Made by a program: the position numbers and the translations under genes. A model generated the notes under the pieces. It had not been told where the DNA came from, made no database searches, and saw only the letters and a list, made by a program, of their open reading frames with translations. From CAVRRZ01 sp963723745 (GTDB lineage Bacteria > Actinomycetota > Actinomycetes > Mycobacteriales > Geodermatophilaceae), in assembly GCA_963723745.1 (NCBI GenBank), contig CAVRRZ010000004.1, positions 496,001 to 560,000 on the forward strand: DNA of 64,000 nt, written 5' to 3'. Below, in pieces: positions 54,810 through 64,000 of the stretch; the first letter of the stretch is position 1, and each line of letters opens with the position of its first letter.

Positions 54810-55894
54810 TGCACACCACCCGGTTCGACGATCCGGCGTCCCTGGACGTCGCGGCCGTCGGCGGCAAGGCCCACGGCCTGGCCGAGATGACCGCGGCGGG
54901 GTTGCCGGTGGCCCCCGGCTTCACCGTCCGCACCGCCGCCTACCGCGCCTACCTGGACGAGTCGGGGCTCCGGACGGCGATCGAGTCGGCACTGGCCGAC
55001 GTCTCCGGCTCGTCCCGGGACTCGCTGGCAGCCGCCGAGCGGACCATCGCGGGCGCTCTGGCCTCGGCCCGGATCCCGCCGGACGTCGAGGCCGCGATCA
55101 GCGGCGAGTACGCGGACCTGTGCGCCCGGGTGGGCGTGCCGGACCTCAGCGTGGCCGTGCGCTCCAGCGCCACTGCTGAGGACTCGGCCGGCGCCAGCTT
55201 CGCCGGCGAGTTCGAGACCTACGTCGACATCAGCGGCGCCGACGACGTGGTGGCCCACGTGCGTCGCTGCTGGGACAGCGTGTTCACCGGCCGCGCACTG
55301 GCGTACGCGCTCGACAAGGGCCTCTCGCCGCTGGACATCGAGATGGCGGTCGTGGTGCAGAAGACGGTGCGCGCCCGCGCGGCCGGGGTGATGTTCACGC
55401 TCAGCCCGATCACCGGCGACCGCTCCCGCATCGTGCTCGAGGCGAGTTGGGGACTCGGGTTGTCGGTGGTCGGCGGGGAGGTGACGCCGGATCGGTACAC
55501 CGTCGACAAGATCGGCATGGCCATCTCCGAGCGGACCCCCGGCGACAAGCGCATCGAGTACCGCCGTGGGGATGCACCGGTGCCCGTCCCGGAGGCACGG
55601 TGGGCGCAGCCGTGCCTGACCGACGAGGACGTGCTCGCCCTCGCCCGGTTGGGCAAGTCGCTGGAGCGGCTGCACAAGTGCCCCCAGGACATCGAGTTCG
55701 CGGTGGACGAGGACCTGCCGGAGGGCTCGAACGTGATCCTGCTGCAGTGCCGGCCGGAGACCGTCTGGTCGACCAGGGCCCGCAAGCCGGCGTTCGACCC
55801 CTCGGCCGGCGTGCTGTCGATGGTCACGGCGACGGTGAGCGGCGCCGGCGCGCGCGGCACGGGCCCGGCGGGGGGTGGTCACCGACATGGCTGA
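54809..55894 (+). CDS. PEP synthase/PPDK N-terminal ATP-binding protein, phenylphosphate synthase subunit 2-like
   Basis: A 361-residue (about 39 kDa) stand-alone ATP-grasp domain: VGGKAHGLAEMTAAGLPVAPGFTVRTAAYR, VAVRSSATAEDSAGASFAGEFETYV, VQKTVRARAAGVMFTLSPITGDRSRIVLEASWGLG and, near the end, CPQDIEFAVDEDL with ILLQCRPETVWS. This is the phosphohistidine-forming module, split from its His domain, as in phenylphosphate synthase (40-kDa subunit). The ATG overlaps the previous stop (TGATG), giving tight coupling and probably 1:1 synthesis with the 610-residue partner. Confidence 0.85.
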   Translation: MHTTRFDDPASLDVAAVGGKAHGLAEMTAAGLPVAPGFTVRTAAYRAYLDESGLRTAIESALADVSGSSRDSLAAAERTIAGALASARIPPDVEAAISGEYADLCARVGVPDLSVAVRSSATAEDSAGASFAGEFETYVDISGADDVVAHVRRCWDSVFTGRALAYALDKGLSPLDIEMAVVVQKTVRARAAGVMFTLSPITGDRSRIVLEASWGLGLSVVGGEVTPDRYTVDKIGMAISERTPGDKRIEYRRGDAPVPVPEARWAQPCLTDEDVLALARLGKSLERLHKCPQDIEFAVDEDLPEGSNVILLQCRPETVWSTRARKPAFDPSAGVLSMVTATVSGAGARGTGPAGGGHRHG

Positions 55895-57236
55895 CGAGTA
55901 CTTCGACTCCGAGATCGAGACGCGTCCGTGGTCGGACGTCCTCGCCTGGCAGCGCTCCCAACTGCCCGGCTTCCTCGACCGCCTCTCCGCGAGCCTGCCC
56001 CTCTTCCGCGAGCGGCTCGCCGGCCTCGATCCGTGCCGGGCCGACGAGCCCGAGGTGTTCGCAGCGGTGCCCTTCACCACGAAGGACGATCTCCGGGGTG
56101 CGCAGGCCGACCTCGATCCCGAGCGACCGCTGGGCGAGCTGCAGGCGGTCCCCATGGCCGAGGTCGTCCAGGTGCTCGCCTCGTCGGGGACCACCGGGAC
56201 ACCGGTCTTCTTCGGGCTCACCGAGGCCGACCGGCAGGCATGGCTGCACAGCATCGCCACGATGTTCTTCACCGCCGGCGTCCGGCGGGAGAGCCGGGTC
56301 GCGCTGACCACCGGCATGCCGCTGGTCGCCGGCGGCATGCCCTACGCCGACGCCGTCCGGCACATCGGCGCCACCCTGGTCTGGGTCGGCGGGCAGACAC
56401 CGGCCCGGACGGCGACCATCCTCGACCGGCTGGCCGTCGACACGTTCATCGGCACCGCGTCCTACGCCACCTTCGCCGCGCAGCGTTTCGGCGAGGCGCT
56501 GGGCCGCCCGGCCGCGGGCACCGCCGTGCGCACCATCATCGCCGGGGGCGAGCCCGGCCTCGGCGAACCGACGATCCGGACCCGGCTGGCGCAGGACTGG
56601 GGTGCCGAGCGGATCAGCGAGGTCATGGGCCTCGGGGACGTGATGTCCGGCCTGTGGGCCGAGTGCCCCGAGGGCGGCGGGATGCACTTCACCGGCGCCC
56701 GCAACGTGCTCGTGGAACTCGTCGATCCGGCCGACGGCTCACCCGTCCCGTGGTCCGACGGCGCCGAGGGGGAAGCCGTGTACACGCCCTTCACCCGGCA
56801 GGCCACGCCGGTCCTCCGGTTCCGCTCCCGCGACCACCTGCACGTCGAGTCGACCACCTGCCCGTGCGGGCGGACCTCCCCTCGGATCCGGTGCGTCGGG
56901 CGAACCGACGACATGCTCATCTACAAGGCGATGAACGTCTTCCCGAGCGCGATCCGCGAGGTCGTGCTCGACGAGTGCGCCGACGACCTGGCCGGGCCGA
57001 TGCGCATCCGCAAGCAGTCGGCCGCCCAGGTGCGCTTCGACGACCCGCTTCCGCTCGAGGTGGAGCTGGCCGGCTCGCCGTCCGACGCGGATGCGCTGCG
57101 GCACCGGATCGAGCAGTCGATCCGGGAGCGACTGCGGGTCCGCGTCGCCGTGGAACTCCTCGCGCCGGGCGCGATACCAGTCGGCGAGTACAAGAACGCT
57201 CTGACCTACGTCGCCGAGGAGGCCGCCCGCCCGTGA
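55887..57236 (+). CDS. Phenylacetate-CoA ligase-like AMP-binding enzyme
   Basis: A 449-residue adenylate-forming enzyme of the PaaK group. The P-loop SSGTTGTPVFFGLT is at residues 99-106 on, followed by GGEPGLGE, the Mg/ATP block YTPFTRQATPVLRFRSRDH, and C-terminal domain VGRTDDMLIYKAMNVFPSAIREVV. A Cys-pair (TCPCGRTSPRI) is typical of PaaK-like enzymes. It would activate an aryl or alkyl carboxylate, perhaps the carboxylation product, to a CoA thioester. The ATG at 55887 overlaps the previous gene by eight bases. Confidence 0.85.
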   Translation: MADEYFDSEIETRPWSDVLAWQRSQLPGFLDRLSASLPLFRERLAGLDPCRADEPEVFAAVPFTTKDDLRGAQADLDPERPLGELQAVPMAEVVQVLASSGTTGTPVFFGLTEADRQAWLHSIATMFFTAGVRRESRVALTTGMPLVAGGMPYADAVRHIGATLVWVGGQTPARTATILDRLAVDTFIGTASYATFAAQRFGEALGRPAAGTAVRTIIAGGEPGLGEPTIRTRLAQDWGAERISEVMGLGDVMSGLWAECPEGGGMHFTGARNVLVELVDPADGSPVPWSDGAEGEAVYTPFTRQATPVLRFRSRDHLHVESTTCPCGRTSPRIRCVGRTDDMLIYKAMNVFPSAIREVVLDECADDLAGPMRIRKQSAAQVRFDDPLPLEVELAGSPSDADALRHRIEQSIRERLRVRVAVELLAPGAIPVGEYKNALTYVAEEAARP

Positions 57237-58114
57237 CCCTCACCATCGATCCGCGTGCCCTCGACGGCATCGACATGCACGTGCACGTCGAGAAGGACCT
57301 GCACGGACACCTGTCCATGGACGACGAACTGCTCGTCGCTGCGGCGAAGTACTTCAAGGGCGAGATGCACCACCCGACGGTGCCCGAGATCGCCGAGCAC
57401 TACCGCCGGCTCAACATGGCGGCGGTCGTCTTCACCGTCGACACGGAGGCGGCGACCGGGCACCCCACGCTGTCCAGCGAGGAGATCGCCGAGGCCGCCG
57501 CCGATCACCCCGACGTCCTCATCCCCTTCGGCTCGATCGACCCCGCTCGCGGTGCGGCGGGGATCCGGGCCGCCCGTCGCCTGGTCGAGGAGTACGGGGT
57601 CCGGGGCTTCAAGTTCCACCCGTCGCTGCAGAACTTCGAGCCCAACGACCGCCGCCACTACCGGCTGTGGGACGAGCTGCAGAGCCTCGGTGTGCCCGCG
57701 CTGTTCCACACCGGCCAGACCGGCATCGGCTCCGGACTCCCCGGTGGCCGGGGCATCAAGCTGCGGTACTCCGACCCGATGCTGATCGACGACGTCGCCG
57801 CCGACTTCCCCGACCTGACGATCATCATGGCCCATCCCTCGGTGCCCTGGCAGGACGCGGCGATCTCGATCGCCCAGCACAAGGCCAACGTCTACATCGA
57901 CCTGTCCGGCTGGTCCCCGAAGTACTTCCCGCCGCAGCTCGTCCGCGCGGCCAACACCCTGCTGAAGCACAAGGTCCTCTTCGGCTCCGACTTCCCCCTC
58001 CTGCCGCCGGAACGGTGGCTGAAGGACTTCGCGCAGTTGGAGATCAAGGACGAGGTCCGCCCGCTGATCATGAAGGAGAACGCCGTCCGCGCCCTGGGGC
58101 TCGGCAGCGGCTGA
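57233..58114 (+). CDS. Amidohydrolase-2 family metal-dependent hydrolase/decarboxylase
   Basis: A 293-residue TIM-barrel amidohydrolase of the ACMSD/resorcylate-decarboxylase-related class. Metal ligands appear as His16 and His18 (IDMHVHV), His159 (ALFHTGQTG), His201 (MAHPSVPW) and Asp253 (LFGSDFPLLPPERW). Relatives in hydroxycinnamate clusters are annotated as 4-hydroxyphenyl-beta-ketoacyl-CoA hydrolases. It may cleave a beta-keto compound or decarboxylate a product. It ends the operon and starts at a GTG overlapping the ligase stop. Confidence 0.8.
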   Translation: MTLTIDPRALDGIDMHVHVEKDLHGHLSMDDELLVAAAKYFKGEMHHPTVPEIAEHYRRLNMAAVVFTVDTEAATGHPTLSSEEIAEAAADHPDVLIPFGSIDPARGAAGIRAARRLVEEYGVRGFKFHPSLQNFEPNDRRHYRLWDELQSLGVPALFHTGQTGIGSGLPGGRGIKLRYSDPMLIDDVAADFPDLTIIMAHPSVPWQDAAISIAQHKANVYIDLSGWSPKYFPPQLVRAANTLLKHKVLFGSDFPLLPPERWLKDFAQLEIKDEVRPLIMKENAVRALGLGSG

Positions 58115-58315
58115 GTTCGGCAGCAGGGTGTGACCGGGAGGGTCCACATCGACGACCCCGCCGCACTCCGCCGGCGCGCTCTCGCGCGCTGACCCTCGCC
58201 TTTGCGCTGATGCAACGCAGCAAGGGCGGGGGAACCAGCGCAAGAGCAGGGCGCCCCCTCGACGAGCGTCGACCGCCGCAACGCACCGACGCACGGGCGC
58301 TCCCGAGGGGATGCC
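58115..58315. other. Intergenic, hairpins after the operon
   Basis: After the operon stop there is a small hairpin GCGCGC-TCTC-GCGCGC at 58174-58189, which may be a terminator. A shorter CCTTTGC...GCAAGG pairing lies at about 58198-58226. The region also holds the promoter of the LuxR gene. Confidence 0.45.
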
Positions 58316-59414
58316 ATGCTTCAGTGGGACGCCCCACTGGAGGTGGTCGTCGTGCCCCGAACCGACGGACGACGGCCGTTGCTCCCCGCGAGAACCGACG
58401 ATCCGCCCGAGGCGGTGCTCGACGTGGTAGCGAACTGCCCGATGCCGTCGTTGCTGGCCGTCGTTGCTGCTCGCCGTGCCGTCCGAGCAGATCCTGGCCG
58501 CGAGTGGTGTGGCCGAACGCCTGCTGTGCCCGGACGGCGGTTCTCCGGTGGGCCGAAACCTCGAGGAGTTCACCACCGACGAGCCGACCGGCGCGCTCGA
58601 CCTGCTGGTGGCCGGCCGCCTGGAGGGCTACGAGGCGCGGCGCACGATTCGCCGCGGCGACCGGACGGTCCCGGTGACCGTGTGGATCCGCGCGGTGGAC
58701 GGGCCGGAGGGACGCAGGTTCGCCCTCGCGAAACTGCTACCCGACCCGGCCGCTCCCGGAGAGGTGATGCGACGCCCGGAGGGAACGACCGCCGAGGCGG
58801 TCGTCGGCTCGACCGATGCGCATCTGACGGTGGATCGCATCAGCCCGGACGTCGCCGCGGTGCTGGACCATCGAGCGGCCGACGTGATGGGCCAGTCACT
58901 GTTCAGGCTCGTCGACACCCCCGATGTACGGCCGCTGCTGCTGGCGCTGGCGCGCAGCTCCGACACCGGCCTGGGCACGAGCCTCTCGGTGCGCCCGCAG
59001 CTGTTCGGCTTCCGCGCGAGCCGCTCCGAGCTGCTGCTGCTGCCGATGGAGCCCTCACCCAGCTTCGCCTTCGCATTGATCTACGAGGAGTCCGCCGACG
59101 CGCTGACGTCCGCGCTGGGCATGAAGCAAGCGATGTGGCAGTTCGACGAGGTCCTGCGGTCGGCCACCACGTCACGGATGGCCGCGGAGCTGCCGCCGGA
59201 TCCGAGCCTGGGCCGGCTGTCCGGGCGCGAGTTGGAGATCGTGATGCGGCTGATGAACGGCGACCGGGTGCCGGCCATCGCCGAGTCGCTGTTCCTGAGC
59301 CCCAGCACCGTGCGCAACCACCTCTCGGCCGTGTTCCGCAAGCTGCGGGTCAGCTCGCAGCAGCAGCTCATCCATCTGCTGCGCCGAACGGACGCCCCGG
59401 CCAGCGGATCGTGA
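58316..59414 (+). CDS. LuxR-family regulator with PAS-like domain, frameshifted
   Basis: About 365 residues after correction. The C-terminal LuxR helix-turn-helix is clear (LSGRELEIVMRLMNGDRVPAIAESLFLSPSTVRNHLSAVFRKLRV). The middle carries PAS-like parts (VDRISPDVAAVLDHRAADVMGQSLFRLVDTPDV). The start MLQWDAPLEVVVV at 58316 is in another frame, joining near 58467. Its position after the carboxylase operon suggests a link, but nothing shows it. Confidence 0.75.
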
Positions 59415-59585
59415 CACTTCACCCATACCGCGGCAGCCGGGGGACGTCGATCCTCGAGAGGTGACCGGCGGACGCACCCCTGGCGGGTACCCCGCACACG
59501 GCCTGCCTGCCGGTCGACCACGGATGCCGGTCACCCCTCCTCCGCGGGCGCTGCCGGTCACCGTTCTCCGTCGACCCGTCCTGTC

Positions 59586-60491
59586 GTGGAGCTGAGGCAG
59601 CTCGAGTACTTCCTCGCCGTCGTGCAGGAAGGCTCGTTCACCCGTGCCGCTGCCAGCGTGTTCATGGTCCAGTCCAGCCTCTCCGCGTCCCTGCTCTCCC
59701 TGGAGCGCGAACTCGGCACCGAGCTGTTCGTCCGCGGTCGCCGCGGAGCCGAGCTGACCGATGCCGGCCGGGCGTTCCTCGCCCCCGCCCACGCGGTACT
59801 CCGCGAGGTCGACCGTGCGCGGGACGCCGTCGCGGAGGTCGAAGGCCTGCTTCGCGGCTCGGTGCGGATCGCCACCGTGCCGCTGCCCCGGGAGCTCGAC
59901 GTCGGCCAGACCATCAGCGCGTTCCGGACCCGGCACCCGGGCGTGGACCTGCGCCTCGTCCCTGCCCACGCACAAGACGGGGTGCAGCTCGTCGCCGACG
60001 GCGAGGTGGACTTCGCCATCGCCCCGCTGCCCCCGCGGGCCGGGCGGACGCTGCGCTTCGAGAAGCTGTTCTCCACCCCGCTGGTGGCGCTCTGCCCGGT
60101 CGGCCATCGACTCGCGGGGGGAGGCAATCTGGACCCCCGGGAACTGATCCACGAGCCCCTCATCGACCTGACCGGTGGATGGTGGTCCCGCGCCCTCTTC
60201 GATCGTCTGCTGGAGGAGCGCGGCCTGCATCGTGACGTCCGGCTCGAAGTCAGCGAGTGGCACTCGATCCTGACGATGGTCCAGCGCGGCGTGGGGATCT
60301 CGTACGGCCCGGAGGCGTGCATCGACCTGGAGACCTTCGACGGCATCGAACTCGTCCCGCTGGCGGGCGCCCCGTCCTGGGAGCTCGGCGTGGTCACCCG
60401 GGACGACGGCCCGTGCGGGGCCGCGGGCCGCGCCTTCCTCGCCTCCTACCTCCACCGGTGTCGCGGGATGGAGGGCGGCCCCCCGACCTGA
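59586..60491 (+). CDS. LysR-family transcriptional regulator
   Basis: A 301-residue LysR regulator. The N-terminus has the standard helix-turn-helix (MELRQLEYFLAVVQEGSFTRAAASVFMVQSSLSASLLSLERELGTELFVRGRRGAELTDAG). The effector domain starts GSVRIATVPLPRELDVG. The GTG start at 59586 directly precedes ELRQLEYF. The adjacent genes are a LuxR regulator upstream and a convergent membrane-protein gene; no obvious target operon is divergent from it. Confidence 0.9.
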   Translation: MELRQLEYFLAVVQEGSFTRAAASVFMVQSSLSASLLSLERELGTELFVRGRRGAELTDAGRAFLAPAHAVLREVDRARDAVAEVEGLLRGSVRIATVPLPRELDVGQTISAFRTRHPGVDLRLVPAHAQDGVQLVADGEVDFAIAPLPPRAGRTLRFEKLFSTPLVALCPVGHRLAGGGNLDPRELIHEPLIDLTGGWWSRALFDRLLEERGLHRDVRLEVSEWHSILTMVQRGVGISYGPEACIDLETFDGIELVPLAGAPSWELGVVTRDDGPCGAAGRAFLASYLHRCRGMEGGPPT

Positions 60492-60505
60492 GCCGGCGAC
60501 GGTCG

Positions 60506-61422
60506 TCACTCGCTCCCGAGGATGGTCGTGGGGGAATGCAGGTGGTGTGTCGCGAGGTCGTCCAAGAACGCCTGGCACAACCCCACGAAGCGGGCGAACT
60601 CCCGTACCTCGTCGTCCCGGAACGGCAGCTCGGCACCGTCGTCACCGGCCGCCTTCACCAGGCGCTCGAGCCGGCGCCGGGCATCGTCGGGCTCCAGGTC
60701 CTGCCCGCGCAGCGGCGGACGGCCGAGCCGGAAGTGGGTCGTGTAGTGCTCCATGATGTGGACCAGCCGTAGCTGGAGTTCGTCACCGTGGAACCGGGCG
60801 TACGGCGCCACCCTCTCCGCGACGCCCCACCGCGCCTGCAGGCAGGCCATCATCGCCCCGAGCATCAACGTGTGCAGCGACGCGGCGGCGTCCCGGGCGC
60901 GGAAGTAGTAGAGGAACGGGAAGCGCTGCGTCTCCTCGTCGATCGAGATGAGCTGGTGCTGCAGGTTCTGCAGGTACGACGCACCGCCCAGGGTGACCAT
61001 CCGGGCGGCACGGCCCGGATCGTCTGCCAGGGTCTGCACCATCCGGGCAGCGCCGCGGAGGTCGGTGGTGAGCGGGTAGATCGACAGGACGTAGGTGATC
61101 GCCGCGGTCATCAGGCCGAACCCGGCGGCGGACTCGGTGACGGTCGCCACGCGAATCAGGTCGGTGGCGCCAGTGCCCACCCCAGCCACATGAGCGCCGT
61201 CCACAGTGCGAAGACCGCGACGACGGCCAGCATCCCGGCCCCGGCCAGCAGACCGGGACGTCCGACGGCGCGGGCCAGGGCCCGCGCCGTCGTCCAGACC
61301 GCCGCACCGGTCACGAAGGTCAGCGGCCCGCGACGGGTCGGGTGCAGGACGGTGAGCAGTGCGTCCACGGTCACGAGCACCACCAAGCCCAGACCGACGA
61401 CCACGGCTGCCACGGCTGCCAC
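60506..61422 (-). pseudogene. Two-TM ion-channel-like membrane protein, internally disrupted
   Basis: The N-terminal part (VGLGLVVLVTVDALLTVLHPTRRGPLT, then AVFALWTALMWLGWAL) and the later part (ESAAGFGLMTAAITYVLSIYPLT) match a potassium-channel-like actinobacterial family. They are in different frames, and the segment between, which would carry the pore loop and selectivity filter, is missing near 61155. The long C-terminal cytoplasmic part is intact to TTILGSE. Either a real deletion or an assembly gap has removed about 60 codons. The GTG start is at 61422. Confidence 0.6.
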
Positions 61423-61536
61423 GGCTGACCCCGGGCACCTGCGGCGGGCGGAGCCCGCAACCGGCGCACGCTCACGCCTGCCCCACCTCGGTCACCCAGG
61501 ACGGAACACGGCCCGGACGCACCCGTCCTGCCGGCG

Positions 61537-62112
61537 TCAGTGCCGCCCACCCGCGGCGGCGGCCTGCGGAGCCCGTGCGAACTCCTGCACGATGCGCTCG
61601 CAGAACGCCGGCAGGTCGTCCGGCGACCGGCTCGTCGTGATGTTGCCGTCGGTGACGACCTGCTCGTCGACCACCTCCGCGCCGGCGTTGCGCAGGTCGG
61701 TGCGGATGCTCGGCCACGAGGTCAGCCGGCGACCGCGCGCGACGTCGGCCTCGACGAAGTTCCACGGTCCGTGGCAGATCGAGGCGACCGGCTTGCCCGA
61801 CTGGACGAAGTTCCGGACGAACTGCACCGCGGCGGGTTCCATCCGCAGCTTGTCCGGGTTGACGGTGCCGCCCGGGAGGAGCAGCGCGTCGTAGTCGTCG
61901 ACCGACGCCGCCCCGACCAACCGGTCCACCCCGAAGGTGCCGGCGTCGTCGAGGTCGTTGTTGCGGGCCTGGATCTCGCCGCTCGTGATCGATACGACGT
62001 CGGTGCGCGCCCCGGCGTCCTCCAGCGCCTGCCGAGGTTGCTCCAGCTCCACCCGCTCCACGCCGTCGGCCGCCAGGATCGCAACCCGTCGTCCGTTCAG
62101 CTCCCCGGCCAT
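61537..62112 (-). CDS. DJ-1/PfpI family protein
   Basis: A 191-residue PfpI-like protein with the nucleophile elbow VASICHGPWNFVEAD (Cys-His) and the acidic residue in ADGVERVELEQPRQALEDAG. Relatives act as glyoxalase III, deglycase or stress proteins; activity here is inferred. It lies just after the alcohol dehydrogenase on the same strand with a one-base gap, so the two form an aldehyde-handling pair. Confidence 0.85.
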   Translation of the reverse strand: MAGELNGRRVAILAADGVERVELEQPRQALEDAGARTDVVSITSGEIQARNNDLDDAGTFGVDRLVGAASVDDYDALLLPGGTVNPDKLRMEPAAVQFVRNFVQSGKPVASICHGPWNFVEADVARGRRLTSWPSIRTDLRNAGAEVVDEQVVTDGNITTSRSPDDLPAFCERIVQEFARAPQAAAAGGRH

Positions 62113-62113
62113 G

Positions 62114-63268
62114 TCAGGCACCCGCCATCGCCGGGTGGAGCACGACCTTGGTCCAGCCGTCGTCCCGCTTGTCGAAGTGCTCGTAGGCCTCCGGCGCGCG
62201 GTCGAGGGGCAGCTCGTGGCTGACGATGAACGACGGCTCGGCCTTGCCCCCGGCGATGAGGTCGCGCAGTTGCCGGTTGTACTTCTTGACCGGCGCCTGT
62301 CCATTGCCCATCTTCTGGCCCTTGAACCAGTGCATGCCGTAGTCGAAAGCGACCTTGCCCTGCTTGGCCAGCTCGTCCGGCGCGCCGGGATCCTGCGGGA
62401 TGAACACCCCGACGACGCCGATCGAGCCGGTGAAGCGCACCGAGGCGACCAGCCGGTTGAGCGTCAGGTTCGGCTGCTCCTGGCCGTCGGGGTCGTGCGC
62501 CTGGTAGCCGACGCACTCGCACCCGTTGTCCGCACCCAACCCCATCGTCTGGTCGAGAACCGCCTGCACGGGGTCGACCTTCGAGTCGTCGATGGCGATC
62601 GCCCCGATCGACTCGGCCAGCCGCAGCCGGTCGGGCTGCCGGTCGACGACCATCACCTTGCTCGCTCCTCGGATGGTCGCCGAGAGGGCGGCCATGAGCC
62701 CGACCGGGCCGGCGCCGCAGATGACGGTCTGGTCACCGGGCTTCACGCCGGCCATCTCCGTCGCGTGGTAGCCGGTCGGGAAGATGTCGGACAGCATCAC
62801 GTAGTCGGTCTGCCGTTCCTCGGCGTCCTCGCCCAGCCGCAGGCAGTTGAAGTCACCCCAGGGCACACGCAGCAGCTCCGCCTGCCCACCGCCGTACGGG
62901 CCCATGTCGGCGAAGCCGTACGCGGCGCCCGCCCACTCCGGCTTCGGCTGCGCCGTCAGGCAGTAGTTCGTGAGCTGGCGCTCGCAGTTCTTGCAGTGTC
63001 CGCAGGCGATGTTGAACGGCAGGACGACGTACTCCCCCACCCGCACCTTGTCGACCCCGTCGCCGACCTCGACCACCTGGCCGAGGTTCTCGTGCCCGAA
63101 CCAGCGGCCGGGCTCGAAGTCGGTCCGGCCCTCGTACATGTGCAGGTCCGAGCCACAGATGTTCGCCGAGGTGATCCGCACCAGGACGTCGGTCGGCCGC
63201 TCGATCCGCGCGTCCGGTACGTCCCTGACGCTGACCTTCCGCGGCCCCTCGTAGACCACTGCCTTCAT
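62114..63268 (-). CDS. Zinc-dependent alcohol/formaldehyde dehydrogenase (glutathione-independent type)
   Basis: A 384-residue MDR dehydrogenase with catalytic ligands Cys38 (ICGSDLH) and His59-Glu60 (GHENLG), structural cysteines at 89, 92, 95 and 103, and the NAD site VICGAGPVGLMAALSA. A long insert (GYQAHDPDGQEQPNLTLNRLVASVRFTGSIGVVGVF) is typical of glutathione-independent formaldehyde dehydrogenases. With the adjacent PfpI gene it suggests aldehyde detoxification. A related enzyme lies at 6769. Confidence 0.88.
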   Translation of the reverse strand: MKAVVYEGPRKVSVRDVPDARIERPTDVLVRITSANICGSDLHMYEGRTDFEPGRWFGHENLGQVVEVGDGVDKVRVGEYVVLPFNIACGHCKNCERQLTNYCLTAQPKPEWAGAAYGFADMGPYGGGQAELLRVPWGDFNCLRLGEDAEERQTDYVMLSDIFPTGYHATEMAGVKPGDQTVICGAGPVGLMAALSATIRGASKVMVVDRQPDRLRLAESIGAIAIDDSKVDPVQAVLDQTMGLGADNGCECVGYQAHDPDGQEQPNLTLNRLVASVRFTGSIGVVGVFIPQDPGAPDELAKQGKVAFDYGMHWFKGQKMGNGQAPVKKYNRQLRDLIAGGKAEPSFIVSHELPLDRAPEAYEHFDKRDDGWTKVVLHPAMAGA

Positions 63269-63439
63269 GCTGCTGCCTCCTCGTGGCGGGTGTACCCACC
63301 GCTCCGGGTTCGGGTCGGGGCCCCGATTGCACCCGGCGCAGCGGGGGGCTCGGAATCGGCAGACATGCCGATCCCCGGCCAGGGGTCCGCCGCCTGGCCC
63401 CCGGCGGCAGGCCGGGCACGGGTCACGGGACCCGTCCGT

Positions 63440-64000
<561 letters not shown>

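Overview
The window is very GC-rich (about 70% or more) with dense coding, many GTG starts and many 4-base ATGA/GTGA stop-start overlaps. F420-type (DDN-like) reductase, actinobacterial holin/DUF3618 proteins, a PASTA-type kinase, an actinobacterial-style RNase J and a TasA/SipW cluster point to a free-living actinobacterium. The whole gene set would suit Geodermatophilaceae (Blastococcus, Geodermatophilus, Modestobacter); that family call is inference from gene content. No rRNA, tRNA, CRISPR array or transposase gene was seen.

Layout. 0.1-6.5 kb: rlmA-like methyltransferase, MFS transporter, phosphoesterase, CtaG-like membrane protein, CDF metal exporter and an M23 peptidase with a low-complexity Lys-Pro-Ala arm. 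6.8-18.7 kb: housekeeping and redox genes (alcohol dehydrogenase, a truncated FAD oxidase, ABC-F ATPase, SDR, winged-helix protein, DHFR-like protein, DDN-like protein), a YgiB/YgiC-like pair, a SIMPL protein and a zinc metallopeptidase. 18.9-21 kb: holin/DUF3618 stress operon. 21-28.6 kb: response regulator, histidine kinase, TasA-like protein, SipW peptidase, two small exported proteins, a receiver protein with a degenerate HPt domain, an OmpR-type regulator and an acyltransferase, which looks like a cell-surface/biofilm locus. 28.7-35.7 kb: a complete iron-siderophore import system under a DtxR/IdeR-like box, with a divergent siderophore-interacting protein. 35.8-45 kb: FlbD-like protein, Ser/Thr kinase, secreted HNH nuclease, PLP decarboxylase, phospholipase D, RNase J and a spermidine-synthase-like protein. 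45-58.1 kb: aromatic-catabolism region with two IclR regulators, a hydroxybenzoate/phenol-type monooxygenase and an eight-gene translationally coupled operon. 58.3-64 kb: LuxR and LysR regulators, a damaged channel-like gene, PfpI, alcohol dehydrogenase and the 3' end of a Clp ATPase.

The most novel item is the operon at 48814-58114. It joins a biotin carrier, a biotin carboxylase and a divergent carboxyltransferase to a HAD phosphatase, a two-part phosphotransferase with the architecture of phenylphosphate synthase (a 610-aa phosphohistidine protein and a 361-aa ATP-grasp protein), a phenylacetate-CoA-ligase-like enzyme and a metal-dependent amidohydrolase. I infer a phosphorylate, carboxylate, CoA-activate, cleave route for an aromatic or enolisable ketone substrate. 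The substrate is not known from sequence.

At least ten apparent frameshifts fall in otherwise intact genes, including three in RNase J. That pattern suggests indel errors in the assembly rather than gene decay, so gene disruptions here should be read cautiously.
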